A stretch of 64,000 nucleotides of DNA from Mycobacterium sp. ST-F2 (lineage in GTDB: Bacteria > Actinomycetota > Actinomycetes > Mycobacteriales > Mycobacteriaceae), in assembly GCF_001905655.1 (NCBI RefSeq), contig NZ_JMHT01000022.1, forward strand, positions 1 through 64,000, given 5' to 3'. This document shows positions 36,291-46,006 of the stretch, one piece after another. Under the pieces are notes generated by a model that was not told where the DNA came from, did no database searches, and saw only the letters and a program-made list of their open reading frames with translations. The first letter of the stretch is position 1; each line of letters starts with the position of its first letter. Both the position numbers and the translations under genes were made by a program.

Positions 36291-38132
36291 TCAGGCCAGG
36301 TAATCGGGCGGCAATCCCTTGAACATGTCCCGGCACATCCGGACCGCGGCCTCCGAACCGCCGCCGCCGACGATCAGGGCCGCGAAGGCCATGTCACCGC
36401 GGTAACCGGCGAACCAGGCGTGCGAGCCGCCCGAGAATTCGGCTTCACCGGTCTTCCCGCGCACGTCGCCGCTGCCGCGCAGGTCCTTGGCGGTGCCGTT
36501 GGTCACCACCAGCTGCATCATGGGCCGCAGACCGTCGACCATCTTCGGGGTGATGGGTGCGGTGTTGCCGGTCACCGTGGTGGGACGACCTTCGATCAAC
36601 TGCGGCAGCGGAGTTTTCCCGGCCGCGACGGTCGCCGCGGCAAGCGCCATTCCGAACGGGCTGACCACGACCTTGCCCTGGCCGAAACCGTCCTCGGTGC
36701 GCTCGGCCAGGTTGACCGTGGGCGGCACCTTTCCGGTGACGGTGTCGATGCCGGCGACCTGGTAGTCGGCGCCGATGCCGTACTGTGCCGCCGCGTTCGT
36801 CAGGGCCCGCGGCGGCATCCGGCTGGCCAGCTCGGCGAACGTGGTGTTGCACGAGTTGGCGAAGGCCCTAGACATCGGGACGACGCCGAGGTCGAACCGG
36901 TCGTAGTTCGGGATGGTGCGATGCCCGATGTCGATGGTGCCGGGGCAGCCCAGCAGCGTGTTGGGTCCGGCCATGTCGGTTTCGATGGCAGCGCCGGCGG
37001 TGACCATCTTGAACGTCGACCCCGGTGGGTACAGGCCCATGGTGGCGGTCGGGCCGTCGACGTCGGCCGCCGCGTTCTGCGCCACGGCCAGGATTTCACC
37101 GGTCGACGGCTTGATCGCGACGATCATCGCCTTGCGGCCCACCATGTTCACCGCATCCTGGGCGGCGTTCTGCACGTTGCGGTCCAGGCTGATGGTGATC
37201 GACGGCGCCGGCTTGCCCGGCACCTCGTTGAGTACGTCGATGTCGGCACCGTTCTGGTTGACGCTGACGACGCGCCACCCGGGCTGCCCGACCAGCTGAT
37301 CGGCGACCTGCTTCTTGACCTCGCTGACGATGGCCGGCGCGAACCGGGGATCGGTGGGCACCATCTCCGGCTGCGGGGTGATCACCACGCCGGGAAGATG
37401 CCCGAGTGCCGGCGAAATCCGATCGTTGTCCTCACGCCGCAGCGTGATCAGGTCCAGCGGTTCGGTCGATGAACTGGCCTGTTCGGCAAGCCGCTGGGCG
37501 TCCAGCGTGCCGTCGAACTGACGCAAGGTATCGGCGACGACGCGAGACGTCCGCATCAGGTCACCGGCGGCGGCGCGCGCACTCAGTGCGTAGTGATAGC
37601 GGTACCCGGGTACCAGAACGTTCGTGCCGCCGAGCTCGTTGACCGAGGCTCGGATGGGCTGGTCGGCGCGCAGCTGGAAGCTCTGATGCTCTCCCAGGTT
37701 GGGATGCAAATCCGTGCTGCCCCAACGGACTTGCCACCGGCCGTCCTGCCGGATCATGTTCAGCTGGCCCGTGTAGGACCACGTGCGGTCCTTGGGCAGA
37801 TGCCAGGTGTAGCGGTAGGTGATCTTGCCGGTGTCCTGGGTGTACTTGGAACCGAGAACCTGCGCGTCGAGCTTGGTGGCCTGCAGCCCCGACCAGGCCT
37901 GGTTGATCGCCGTGCGGGCGTCATTGGGCTTGTCGGAGAGTTCAGCGGCGGCGCCGGTGTCCCCGCGGCCGAGGGCGGTGAAGAACGCCTGCGCGGTGGG
38001 CTCGGGGCCGTTGGGCTTGGGGGTGCAGGCCGTCAGCCCTCCCATGGCGAAGGCTCCTGCGACCGCCACGACCGACAACAACGCGGCCGAGCGTGAAACG
38101 GATGATGTGTGCAGCCATATTGGAGTTGCCAT
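36291..38132 (-). CDS. Penicillin-binding lipoprotein (Rv2864c / PBP-lipo type)
   Basis: 613 residues. A signal peptide ends in a lipobox LTAC with Cys36. An NTF2-like/MecA_N domain follows (TAQAFFTALGRGDTGAAAELS to about 150), then a PBP dimerisation-type region and a class B transpeptidase. The active-site motifs are STFK (Ser372, in PPGSTFKMVT), SCN (in FANSCNTTF) and KTG (in RGKTGEAEFSGG). It should cross-link peptidoglycan outside the membrane; the orthologue in M. abscessus is needed for normal septation. The start ATG 38132 agrees with orthologues although the ribosome-binding site is weak. Confidence 0.92.
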   Translation of the reverse strand: MATPIWLHTSSVSRSAALLSVVAVAGAFAMGGLTACTPKPNGPEPTAQAFFTALGRGDTGAAAELSDKPNDARTAINQAWSGLQATKLDAQVLGSKYTQDTGKITYRYTWHLPKDRTWSYTGQLNMIRQDGRWQVRWGSTDLHPNLGEHQSFQLRADQPIRASVNELGGTNVLVPGYRYHYALSARAAAGDLMRTSRVVADTLRQFDGTLDAQRLAEQASSSTEPLDLITLRREDNDRISPALGHLPGVVITPQPEMVPTDPRFAPAIVSEVKKQVADQLVGQPGWRVVSVNQNGADIDVLNEVPGKPAPSITISLDRNVQNAAQDAVNMVGRKAMIVAIKPSTGEILAVAQNAAADVDGPTATMGLYPPGSTFKMVTAGAAIETDMAGPNTLLGCPGTIDIGHRTIPNYDRFDLGVVPMSRAFANSCNTTFAELASRMPPRALTNAAAQYGIGADYQVAGIDTVTGKVPPTVNLAERTEDGFGQGKVVVSPFGMALAAATVAAGKTPLPQLIEGRPTTVTGNTAPITPKMVDGLRPMMQLVVTNGTAKDLRGSGDVRGKTGEAEFSGGSHAWFAGYRGDMAFAALIVGGGGSEAAVRMCRDMFKGLPPDYLA

Positions 38133-38317
38133 TGGGGCTGATGTTAGAAGTGTGACAAGCCGGTGGCGCGGAGGCACACCGAGACACAACCGTGACAGTT
38201 TTGTGAGATACGCCAGATTGTGAGCTATGCCGGCCCCGGCGGCTACCTCGAGATCGACGTTCCATACCGCCCGCCCGGCGTGTCGCGTACACAACGCGCA
38301 TGTCGGGCGCGAAAACG

Positions 38318-39172
38318 TCAGTCCAGCAACACCGTTGCGTACGTGCCCAACTGGCTGAACCCGATCCGGCGGTAGATGGCTCGGGCCGGGGTATTGAAAT
38401 CGTTGACGTAGAGGCTGGGTATCCGGCCGCTGCGCAGCACCGCCGCAGCCAGCGTCGCGGTCCCGGCCGCACCGAGACCACGCCCGCGCCACTCCGGATG
38501 CACCCACACACCCTGAATCTGGCCGACCCGCGACGTCTGGGCCCCGATCTCGGCCTTGAACACGACCTGGCCGTCCTCGAACCGCGCCCAGGCGCGCCCG
38601 GAGGCGATCAGCCCGGCCAGCCGACGACGGTAGCCGCGGCCACCGTCGCCCATGCGCGGGTCCACGCCCACCTCACCGATGAGCATCTCCACTGCCGCAA
38701 CGACATACGCGTCCAACTCGTCCATCCGGACCGGACGCACCGCGGGGTCTATCGCACACTGCGGGGCCTCAGACAGCGTCAGCAACGGCTGGCAGTCCCG
38801 AACCTCGCGGGCCGGACCCCACACCTGGGCCAGTTGCTGCCACATCGGCAGCACCAACTCGGCACGGCCCACCAGCGACGAACACCGCCGCGGGGCACTC
38901 ATCACCTTGTCGGCGAACACCATCATGTCGGCCGCGGTCCCCCGCATCGGGATGAGGTTCACGCCGGCGAAGCACAGCGATTCGGTGGGCACGCTCCGGG
39001 TCCACAGCTCGCCACCGATCGCCACCGGATCCAGCCCGTGGTCGCCGACCCGGGCGGCCACCATGCAGGCGCCCACCGGATCCTCGTCGAAGACCTGCTG
39101 GACCTGGGCGACTTCGCGCACCACTGATATCCGGCGCGCATCTGCGATCCGGAACAGTGGAGGTGCCGACAT
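38318..39172 (-). CDS. GNAT acetyltransferase with N-terminal DUF4081 domain (Rv2867c-like)
   Basis: 284 residues. The N-terminal half (ADARRISVVREVAQVQQVF to about 140) is the DUF4081 segment, and the C-terminal half is a GNAT domain with the acetyl-CoA loop VWVHPEWRGRGLGAAGTATLAA and the terminal strand SLYVNDFNTPARAIYRRIGF. The substrate is unknown. The synteny between ispG and the penicillin-binding lipoprotein gene is as in M. tuberculosis. Confidence 0.88.
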   Translation of the reverse strand: MSAPPLFRIADARRISVVREVAQVQQVFDEDPVGACMVAARVGDHGLDPVAIGGELWTRSVPTESLCFAGVNLIPMRGTAADMMVFADKVMSAPRRCSSLVGRAELVLPMWQQLAQVWGPAREVRDCQPLLTLSEAPQCAIDPAVRPVRMDELDAYVVAAVEMLIGEVGVDPRMGDGGRGYRRRLAGLIASGRAWARFEDGQVVFKAEIGAQTSRVGQIQGVWVHPEWRGRGLGAAGTATLAAAVLRSGRIPSLYVNDFNTPARAIYRRIGFSQLGTYATVLLD

Positions 39173-39244
39173 TCACCGACCTTCTCGTGAGTGTGACCTG
39201 TTTGCTATGGGGACGGGCTCGTGACCGCAATCACAAGGCTGTGC

Positions 39245-40414
39245 TCAGCTTACGGTGACGACGGGCGAACCGCTCGCATCATTGCCGGACTCGGCCGCGA
39301 TCCGCATGGCCTCTTCGATCAGGGTCTCGACGATCTGTGACTCGGGGACGGTCTTGATCACCTCACCACGCACGAAAATCTGGCCCTTGCCGTTGCCGGA
39401 CGCCACGCCGAGGTCGGCCTCGCGGGCCTCACCCGGCCCGTTCACGACGCAACCCATCACGGCGACGCGCAGCGGCACGTCCAGCCCATCGAGGCCCGCG
39501 GACACCGCGTTGGCGAGCTTGTAGACGTCGACCTGAGCGCGGCCGCACGACGGGCACGACACGATCTCCAGACCGCGCGGCCGCAGGTTCAGCGACTCGA
39601 GGATCTGGTTGCCGACCTTGACCTCTTCGACCGGCGGCGCGGACAGCGACACCCGGATGGTGTCGCCGATGCCCTCGCTCAGCAGCGCACCGAATGCGAC
39701 GGCGCTCTTGATGGTGCCCTGGAATGCCGGGCCGGCCTCGGTGACGCCGAGGTGCAGCGGGTAGTCGCACTTGGCGGCCAGCTGGCGGTAGGCCTCGACC
39801 ATGATCACAGGGTCGTTGTGCTTGACGCTGATCTTGATGTCGCCGAAGCCGTGCTCCTCGAACAGCGAGGCCTCCCACAGCGCCGACTCGACCAGCGCCT
39901 CAGGGGTGGCCTTGCCGTACTTCTCCAGCAGGCGGGGGTCCAGCGAACCGGCGTTGACGCCGATGCGGATCGGGATGCCCGCGGCACCGGCGGCCTTGGC
40001 GACCTCCTTGACCCGGCCGTCGAACTCCTTGATGTTGCCCGGGTTCACGCGCACCGCGGCACATCCGGCATCGATGGCCGCGAAGATGTACTTGGGCTGG
40101 AAGTGGATGTCGGCGATCACCGGAATCTGGCTGTGCCGGGCGATCTCGGCCAGCGCGTCGGCGTCTTCCTGCCGCGGACAGGCCACGCGCACGATGTCAC
40201 AGCCCGACGCGGTCAGCTCGGCTATCTGCTGCAGCGTCGAGTTCACGTCGTGCGTCTTGGTGGTGCACATCGACTGCACCGCGATCGGGTAGTCGCTGCC
40301 GACGCCGACGTCGCGCACCATCAGCTGACGGGTCTTGCGGCGCGGTGCCAGGGTCGGCGGGGCCGGCGGTTCACTTCCAACGCCTGGCATGCCCAAACCG
40401 ATGGAGGTCATCAC
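39245..40414 (-). CDS. ispG: 4-hydroxy-3-methylbut-2-enyl diphosphate synthase
   Basis: 389 residues. It catalyses the penultimate step of the MEP isoprenoid pathway. The TIM-barrel part ([26 protein letters not shown] block, [27 protein letters not shown]) is followed by the [4Fe-4S] domain with [10 protein letters not shown] and [14 protein letters not shown], giving three Cys ligands and the conserved Glu. It uses reduced ferredoxin/flavodoxin. The rip1 stop lies 6 bp from its start, and dxr precedes rip1, so dxr-rip1-ispG form one operon. Confidence 0.96.
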   Translation of the reverse strand: MMTSIGLGMPGVGSEPPAPPTLAPRRKTRQLMVRDVGVGSDYPIAVQSMCTTKTHDVNSTLQQIAELTASGCDIVRVACPRQEDADALAEIARHSQIPVIADIHFQPKYIFAAIDAGCAAVRVNPGNIKEFDGRVKEVAKAAGAAGIPIRIGVNAGSLDPRLLEKYGKATPEALVESALWEASLFEEHGFGDIKISVKHNDPVIMVEAYRQLAAKCDYPLHLGVTEAGPAFQGTIKSAVAFGALLSEGIGDTIRVSLSAPPVEEVKVGNQILESLNLRPRGLEIVSCPSCGRAQVDVYKLANAVSAGLDGLDVPLRVAVMGCVVNGPGEAREADLGVASGNGKGQIFVRGEVIKTVPESQIVETLIEEAMRIAAESGNDASGSPVVTVS

Positions 40415-40420
40415 GGTCTC

Positions 40421-41656
40421 CTACTGGAAGATTCGAATGGGGTTCACAAGGTCTGCCGTCACGGTCAGCAGCATGTAGCCACCGACCACCACCAGCACCA
40501 CATACGTGGCCGGCATCAGCTTGAGGTAGTTCACCGGCGCCGCGGCCACTTTGCCACGGGACGCGCGAATCATATTGCGGATCTTCTCGAACACCGCGAC
40601 CGCGATGTGTCCACCGTCGAACGGCAGCAGCGGCAGCAGGTTCACCGCGCCCAGGACGAAGTTCAGCTGCGCCAGGAAGAACCAGAACATCACCCACAGC
40701 CCGTGGTCGACGGTGTCGCCGCCGATGATGCTGGCGCCGACCACGCTGATCGGGGTTTCCTTGTCGCGCTCGCCGCCGGTGATCGAGTGCACCAGCGCAC
40801 CGACCTTGGTCGGGATCTTCGCCAGGGACTTGCCGAGTTCGACGGCCAGGTCACCGGTGAAGGTGAAGGTCGCGGGCACGGCGGTCAGCGGGTTGTACCG
40901 CGTCGGCCCGGGCAGCGGCGCCGCGGTGACGCCGATGGCCCCGACCTGTGCCGCCGTCGCGGCTTCCTTGTCGGTGAACCGCTGCGTCTGCTCGACGTTC
41001 ACGGTGGTGGTGAACGTCTGGCCGCCGCGTTCGTAGACAACGGGGACGGCGCCACTCATGCCGCGGATGGCCTTCGCCATCTCCTCGAACGTGCCGACCG
41101 GCTTGTCGCCGACCTTGACGACGGTGTCACCGGCCTTCAGGCCCGCCGCCGCGGCGGGGCCGGCACCCGGATGCGGGCACGGGCCGAACGGGTCGTCGCC
41201 CGTCTTGGCGATCTGCGGTGCGACGCAAGCGGTCTCACCGATCACCGCGGAGGTGTTCGGGTGCAGGTTGGGCAGGCCCCACACGACGGCGATGCTGTAG
41301 ATCAGCACCAGTCCGATGATGAAATTCATGGCGGGTCCGGCGAAGAGCACGGCGACGCGCTTCCACACCTTCTGCTTGTACATCGCGTAGGGCTCGTCCT
41401 GTGGCGCGATCTCGTCGACCGACGTCATGCCCGCGATGTCGCAGAAGCCGCCGAGCGGGACGGCCTTGAGGCCGTATTCCGTGGTGCCGAGCTTGTTGGG
41501 CCGGTGCGTGGACCACAGCGTCGGGCCGAAGCCGACGAAGTAGCGACGCACCTTCATGCCGGTGGCGCGGGCCACCCACATGTGGCCGCACTCGTGCAGG
41601 GCCACCGACACCAGAATGGCCAGCGCGAAGAGCGCAATGCCGATCACGAACATCAT
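40421..41656 (-). CDS. rip1: Site-2 metalloprotease Rip1 (RseP family)
   Basis: 411 residues. An intramembrane zinc protease that cleaves anti-sigma factors and regulates envelope lipid composition in mycobacteria. The zinc motif HECGH is at residues 21-25 in TM1, and the partner [11 protein letters not shown]sp motif is near residue 345. A PDZ domain lies between ([26 protein letters not shown]). Four transmembrane helices are visible. The start ATG 41656 overlaps the dxr TGA stop (ATGA), so it is translationally coupled to dxr. Placement between dxr and ispG is conserved. Confidence 0.95.
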   Translation of the reverse strand: MMFVIGIALFALAILVSVALHECGHMWVARATGMKVRRYFVGFGPTLWSTHRPNKLGTTEYGLKAVPLGGFCDIAGMTSVDEIAPQDEPYAMYKQKVWKRVAVLFAGPAMNFIIGLVLIYSIAVVWGLPNLHPNTSAVIGETACVAPQIAKTGDDPFGPCPHPGAGPAAAAGLKAGDTVVKVGDKPVGTFEEMAKAIRGMSGAVPVVYERGGQTFTTTVNVEQTQRFTDKEAATAAQVGAIGVTAAPLPGPTRYNPLTAVPATFTFTGDLAVELGKSLAKIPTKVGALVHSITGGERDKETPISVVGASIIGGDTVDHGLWVMFWFFLAQLNFVLGAVNLLPLLPFDGGHIAVAVFEKIRNMIRASRGKVAAAPVNYLKLMPATYVVLVVVGGYMLLTVTADLVNPIRIFQ

Positions 41657-42813
41657 CGGGCGGGCACGACCTCCTGTGCGACGATGCGCCGCGCCCGGTC
41701 CCGGGCCCAATCCTGCGCATCAAGTACGTCATCCACGGTACTGGGTTCGGCAGCCCATTGATCCGCAGCTCCCAGCACGTCGGCAACGGTCCGCACGATT
41801 GCCGGGAACCCGATCCGGCCGTCGAGGAAAGCCGCTGCCGCCTCTTCGTTGGCGGCGTTGTACACCGCGGTCAGACAGCCGCCGCGGGTGCCGGCCTCAC
41901 GGGCCAGCCGGACCGCGGGAAAGACCTCGTCGTCCAGCGGCTCGAATTCCCAGGTCGACGCCGTGGTCCAGTCGCAGGCGAGGGCGGCGCCCGGGACGCG
42001 GGCCGGCCAGCCCAGCGCCAGCGCGATGGGCAGCTTCATGTCGGGCGGGCTGGCCTGCGCCAGCGTCGAGCCGTCGGTGAAAGTGACCATCGAGTGCACG
42101 ATGGACTGCGGATGCACCACGACGTCGATGCGGTCGTAGTCGATGCCGAACAGCAGGTGGGTCTCGATGAGTTCCAGTCCCTTGTTGACCAGCGACGCGG
42201 AGTTCAAGGTGTTCATGGGGCCCATCGACCAGGTCGGGTGCGCACCCGCCTGCTCGGGGGTGACGTCCTCGAGGGCAGCGGCCGACCAGCCCCGGAACGG
42301 CCCGCCCGACGCCGTCAACACCAGCCGGGCCACCTCGTCGGCCGTGCCACCACGCAGACACTGCGCCAGCGCCGAATGCTCGGAGTCGACGGGCACGATC
42401 TGCCCGGGCTGCGCCGCCTTGAGCACCAGTGGCCCGCCGGCGACCAGGGACTCCTTGTTCGCGAGGGCAAGCCGGGCACCCGAGTGCAGCGCGGCCAGCG
42501 TCGGCTTCAGCCCCAGCGCACCGACCAGGGAGTTCAGGACGACGTCCGCCTCGGTCTCCTCGACCAGCCGGGTCGCCGCGTCGGCGCCCGCGTAGGTGAC
42601 GTCTCCGATGCGCTCGGCCGCGGCGGTATCAGCGACCGCGATGTTGGTGACGCCCGTCGCGGCGCGCTGCCGGGCCAGCAGTTCGGCGTTACCGCCGCCG
42701 GCCGCCAGACCGACGATCTCGAACCGGTCGGGGTTGGCGGCGATCACCTCCAGGGCCTGGGTACCGATCGACCCGGTACTGCCGAGCACCAGGACTCGTA
42801 GCCGCTCACTCAC
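41653..42813 (-). CDS. dxr: 1-deoxy-D-xylulose 5-phosphate reductoisomerase
   Basis: 386 residues. First committed step of the MEP pathway, making 2-C-methyl-D-erythritol 4-phosphate with NADPH and a divalent metal. The NADPH motif is [15 protein letters not shown] at the N-terminus; [26 protein letters not shown] (metal-binding Asp and Glu) and the catalytic loop [11 protein letters not shown], then [22 protein letters not shown], are intact. It lies upstream of rip1 and ispG in one operon. Confidence 0.96.
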   Translation of the reverse strand: MSERLRVLVLGSTGSIGTQALEVIAANPDRFEIVGLAAGGGNAELLARQRAATGVTNIAVADTAAAERIGDVTYAGADAATRLVEETEADVVLNSLVGALGLKPTLAALHSGARLALANKESLVAGGPLVLKAAQPGQIVPVDSEHSALAQCLRGGTADEVARLVLTASGGPFRGWSAAALEDVTPEQAGAHPTWSMGPMNTLNSASLVNKGLELIETHLLFGIDYDRIDVVVHPQSIVHSMVTFTDGSTLAQASPPDMKLPIALALGWPARVPGAALACDWTTASTWEFEPLDDEVFPAVRLAREAGTRGGCLTAVYNAANEEAAAAFLDGRIGFPAIVRTVADVLGAADQWAAEPSTVDDVLDAQDWARDRARRIVAQEVVPAR

Positions 42814-42855
42814 GTCTCTATTGTGCCGCCCGGTCCGCGGTCCCAGAAGGGGCGC

Positions 42856-44148
42856 CTAGAACCACGGACCGGGATACGCGCCGTTCTGGTCCTTCGTCAG
42901 CACCTGCGCGCCACAGGTGCCGAGCGCATGGTCGCGAATCTCGTTGCGGCACAACAATGTCCAACCGTTGATCCGGCTCATCGGCCGGGATGTCCACTGC
43001 GTCGCGACAGCCTTCTCGGTATCCGGGAGTTTGAAGACGGAAAACGGCGGGTCACCGGCGTTGGTCGCCAGATACAGGTATCCGCCGTAATACGTCACCC
43101 GGTTGATGTCGAGGTTCTTGAGTTCGTCTGCCGACTTCTGGAACTCGACCTGCTGGGTGACCAGATTCCACAGCAGTAGGCCCGACTTCCCCCCATCGAG
43201 AAAGAGGTGCCCGTCGGACACCGTGGCACCCCAACTCGTCAGAAATCCGGGCACGGCGACCTCGGTGGATCCGTTGATGTTCAGCAGTGTCCGGTTCTTG
43301 ACGTCGAAGAAGCTGGTGACCAGCACCCCGACTTCCTTCTGAATCTCCAGCTGCGCGAGGTGGACCGTCCCGTCCGTCACCGTCTTGACGACGATGTCAC
43401 GCGCAAGCGCCGTCTTGTAGAGGCTCTCTCCGTCAGGAGATCGCAACTCGACACCGACGAAGGCCCTCGGATCGATGCGCTTGAACGCGAGGACGCTGTC
43501 GTCCGATTCCTGAACGGCGTCTGGATCGGTCCACAGCACCGAAAGGTCCTTGTTCGACAGCACCTCCGTGCGAAATCCGGAGCTACTGGGTTCATTGCCC
43601 GTCATCACCGCACCGGTCGACGTCCCGACGATCTTGCTCCACCCGAGGTCGCCGACATCGGCCGTCGCCAGCGGAGCCGCCGAATGCAGGTCGAACAGGT
43701 AGGCCGTCTTCTTGTCCACGCGGGGGTTGAGGCCACTTGCCGGCTTGGTGGTGTCGTAGACGTAGGCGATCTTCAGATCTGGCGCAGTCCCGGTGAGCGC
43801 ACACGACGACCGGTTGAGCTGCTCGCCTGCCGGCAGCTGCGGCATGGGTGCAGCGATGAATCGGCCGGTCTCGGTGTCGAACACCTGAGGCGGCTTCACA
43901 TCACCAGAGTTCAGGTAGTGCTGACATCCCGTGTAGTAGGTGCCGCCGTAGTACTCACCAGAGTCGGACTGAGCCAGTTCCACAGTCTGCGGTGCGGCCG
44001 GCGCGCTGCTTGCCGCCGTGGTCGGCGACGCGGCAGCCGGAGTCTGAACCGGAGTGGAGACGCGCGACGCGGCACCACCCGAGGAGCAGCCGGCAATCAG
44101 CAGCATGATGGCCGCACCGCACAACACAGTGCGAGGTTTCGCGTTCAT
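42856..44148 (-). CDS. Lipoprotein of unknown function, possible beta-propeller
   Basis: 430 residues. The signal peptide MNAKPRTVLCGAAIMLLIAGC has a lipobox with Cys21, followed by a Ser/Thr/Pro/Ala-rich spacer to about 55. The rest has many strand-like repeats with Asp/Gly turns (KKTAYLFDLHSAAPLATADVGDLGW, GTVHLAQLEIQKEVGVLVTSFFDVKNRTL, VSDGHLFLDGGKSGLLLWNL), suggesting a propeller-like sensor or scaffold. Six to eight Cys could form disulfides outside the membrane. No enzyme motif is seen. It precedes dxr on the same strand with a 42-bp gap. Confidence 0.7.
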   Translation of the reverse strand: MNAKPRTVLCGAAIMLLIAGCSSGGAASRVSTPVQTPAAASPTTAASSAPAAPQTVELAQSDSGEYYGGTYYTGCQHYLNSGDVKPPQVFDTETGRFIAAPMPQLPAGEQLNRSSCALTGTAPDLKIAYVYDTTKPASGLNPRVDKKTAYLFDLHSAAPLATADVGDLGWSKIVGTSTGAVMTGNEPSSSGFRTEVLSNKDLSVLWTDPDAVQESDDSVLAFKRIDPRAFVGVELRSPDGESLYKTALARDIVVKTVTDGTVHLAQLEIQKEVGVLVTSFFDVKNRTLLNINGSTEVAVPGFLTSWGATVSDGHLFLDGGKSGLLLWNLVTQQVEFQKSADELKNLDINRVTYYGGYLYLATNAGDPPFSVFKLPDTEKAVATQWTSRPMSRINGWTLLCRNEIRDHALGTCGAQVLTKDQNGAYPGPWF

Positions 44149-44400
44149 GGGCCGCCTTTCCCGTTCACCCTGCCGAACTCGTCAGGTGGACCGTACACAT
44201 ACCCGTAGCCTGCGCGAGCAAAATTTCGAACTCCGGCGGCCACACGCAAATTGTTTCGCAGGGAACGTCATTCACCGTCAGATGGCATGCGCCCGCCCCG
44301 CCCTGGCAAACCAGTATCGGCCGAGTCGATCACCGCGCGACTACGACGGTGCGTCGTATGCAAGAATGTGCGCAATCCATCGGATCGTTAAGGAGTAGCC
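44149..44400. other. Divergent intergenic region of 252 bp
   Basis: It holds the promoters of the lipoprotein gene (minus) and the DUF2631 gene (plus). A TTAAGGAG ribosome-binding site for the latter sits at 44388-44395. No inverted repeat longer than a few bases and no RNA gene were recognised. Confidence 0.5.
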
Positions 44401-44655
44401 GTGGCCACCACCGAGGTCGAACGAAGCACCGGCGTCGATGTCGAGGACGTCCCCTCCGCCGAGTGGGGCTGGTCGAAGATGAACCGCGGCGTCATTCAGG
44501 CCGGTGGCATCCTGTCCGCCATCTTCCTGCTGGTGATGCTGCGCGGTAACCACGTCGGCCACGTCGAGGACGCTTGGCTGATCGGCTTCGCCATCCTGCT
44601 CCTGATCATCGTCGTCCGCGGCTGGTGGCTGCGTCGTCGCGGCTGGATCCGCTGA
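44401..44655 (+). CDS. DUF2631 small membrane protein
   Basis: 84 residues from GTG 44401 with AAGGAG upstream. The acidic N-terminus with [15 protein letters not shown] is followed by two hydrophobic segments ([16 protein letters not shown] and [20 protein letters not shown]) and a basic end RRRGWIR. It matches the DUF2631 family found next to dxr in mycobacteria (Rv2876-like). Function is unknown. Confidence 0.82.
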   Translation: MATTEVERSTGVDVEDVPSAEWGWSKMNRGVIQAGGILSAIFLLVMLRGNHVGHVEDAWLIGFAILLLIIVVRGWWLRRRGWIR

Positions 44656-44659
44656 CCAC

Positions 44660-44707
44660 AGTCCTTACGACAAAGGCCACGAAAGTCCTTACGACAAAGG
44701 CCACGAA
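44660..44707. repeat. 24-bp perfect tandem duplication
   Basis: 44660-44683 and 44684-44707 are identical, beginning agtccttacgacaaaggcca. The second copy runs into the left arm of the terminator hairpin, so the terminator arm has been duplicated. Confidence 0.85.
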
Positions 44708-44735
44708 CTCTCCTCGAGTTCGTGGCCTTTGTCGT
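44691..44735. terminator. Bidirectional terminator with 20-bp perfect stem
   Basis: acgacaaaggccacgaactc (44691-44710) pairs perfectly with gagttcgtggcctttgtcgt (44716-44735) around a 5-nt loop. It is located between the convergent stops of the DUF2631 and DUF1275 genes. Confidence 0.85.
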
Positions 44736-44744
44736 TGACGGGTC

Positions 44745-45494
44745 CTACGCTGCGGGCTCCGGCGCCCGGTGCCTCTTGTCCGAATGGAAGAACGTGACGA
44801 TTGTCGTTGCGCCACAGATCAATCCGACCGACCCGATGAGCTGAGGCCCCGTCACCCGCTCGGCCAGCCCACCGCCCACGGCCGCGCCGACCATGAACGA
44901 CGCCAACAGGGCGAGGTAACCCAGCCAGTCGTAGACGGTGCCCTTGCCACAGATATGACGTTCCAGCCCCTGCCCCAGCTTGACGACAGTTCCGGTGACG
45001 TAGCTCAGCGGTACCGCGACTTCACCGTTCTTGACGAAGCTGGTGTTGAGGGCGCCCACCGAGAAACAGATGATGAGGATGCCCGTGAAGTTGACGTCCT
45101 CGTAGTACCAGCCGTCCTCGTACAGCTCGACAACCGACGCCACCAACAGGCCGACGGTGACCAGCGCCGTGGCGCCGTGGGGATGGTTCTGCCAGTACCG
45201 CCGCCGCAGGAACGAGGCGACGAACACCCCTGCCAGGAAGCAGGCCATCAACCACAGCGCCGCCTGCGGCCCGGCCCCGGACACCTTCTGCCGCCCCGCG
45301 ACGTCGAACCAGCCCAGCACCGCGCGTTCGGTGTTGCCCGTCATGAAGGTGACGAAGTATCCGGCGCTGTGCAGGAACGCGACCGCGCCGATCATGCCGG
45401 CCAACCACGACAGCAGCCACGACAAGCGTGCCTCCGGTCCGATGGCGGCTTCCTTGCTCACAACCCTGTCGGGCGACTGCTCTTCCACCGGCAC
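44745..45494 (-). CDS. DUF1275 (YoaK) family membrane protein
   Basis: About 249 residues from GTG 45494; the start is uncertain, with other GTGs at 45488 and 45461. Six to seven hydrophobic segments; the family blocks are LSWLLSWLAGMIGAVAFLHSAGYFVTFMTGNTERAVLG, ALNTSFVKNGEVAVPLSYVTGTVVKLGQGLERH and GAAVGGGLAERV. DUF1275 proteins are of unknown function, sometimes near transport genes. It follows the FHA gene on the same strand by 46 bp and ends at a strong terminator, so it is probably the last gene of the arsR-sulP-fha run. Confidence 0.8.
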   Translation of the reverse strand: MPVEEQSPDRVVSKEAAIGPEARLSWLLSWLAGMIGAVAFLHSAGYFVTFMTGNTERAVLGWFDVAGRQKVSGAGPQAALWLMACFLAGVFVASFLRRRYWQNHPHGATALVTVGLLVASVVELYEDGWYYEDVNFTGILIICFSVGALNTSFVKNGEVAVPLSYVTGTVVKLGQGLERHICGKGTVYDWLGYLALLASFMVGAAVGGGLAERVTGPQLIGSVGLICGATTIVTFFHSDKRHRAPEPAA

Positions 45495-45540
45495 ATTATG
45501 TACAGCGCGGGTCGCGATACCGGGCAGATCGGTCCGGTAA

Positions 45541-45969
45541 TCAGCGGTCCAGTGGCCGGCAGGCGAAGGTGAGGCGGAACTTGCCGATCTGGATTTCGTC
45601 ACCTGTGGTGAGCGGGAGGGACTGGACCTGGTTGCCGTTGACGTAGACGCCGTTCAGGCTGCCGGCGTCGACGATCCAGTATTCGTCGTCGAGCCAACGG
45701 ATTTCGGCATGGTGACGGCTGACCGTGATGTCGTCGAGAAACACCGCGCTGTCAGGGTGCCGGCCGGCGTCGACGACGTCGTCGGCCAGCAGGAAGCGTC
45801 CCCCGGCACCGGGGCCGCGGGTGATCACGAGGACGCCCGAGCCCGGGAGGATCTCGGAGGCCTTCTGGTGCGCGGCGGTGGCTTTGGTCGGTGCGCCGAG
45901 GACACGGTGCACGGCCGTGGTGTGGACGGTGACGTCATCGCTGACATTCGTGTGGTCGGTCAGACTCAT
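45541..45969 (-). CDS. FHA-domain protein, GarA-like
   Basis: 142 residues from ATG 45969 with AAAGGA upstream. The FHA domain (about 45-135) has GPGAGGRFLLADDVVDAGRHPDSAVFLDDITVSRHHAEIRWL and DAGSLNGVYVNG, with the phosphothreonine-binding GR, S..H and N residues. It is close to GarA, the mycobacterial metabolic switch phosphorylated by PknB/PknG. The N-terminal ETTSVF phospho-site of GarA is not present as such; VTVHTTAVHRV offers other threonines. It lies between a SulP transporter and a DUF1275 gene, so it is a second FHA protein with possibly a transport-linked role. Confidence 0.88.
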   Translation of the reverse strand: MSLTDHTNVSDDVTVHTTAVHRVLGAPTKATAAHQKASEILPGSGVLVITRGPGAGGRFLLADDVVDAGRHPDSAVFLDDITVSRHHAEIRWLDDEYWIVDAGSLNGVYVNGNQVQSLPLTTGDEIQIGKFRLTFACRPLDR

Positions 45970-46006
45970 AACGGGGATTCCTTTGACTCGATGGGATTCT
46001 GGGGCT

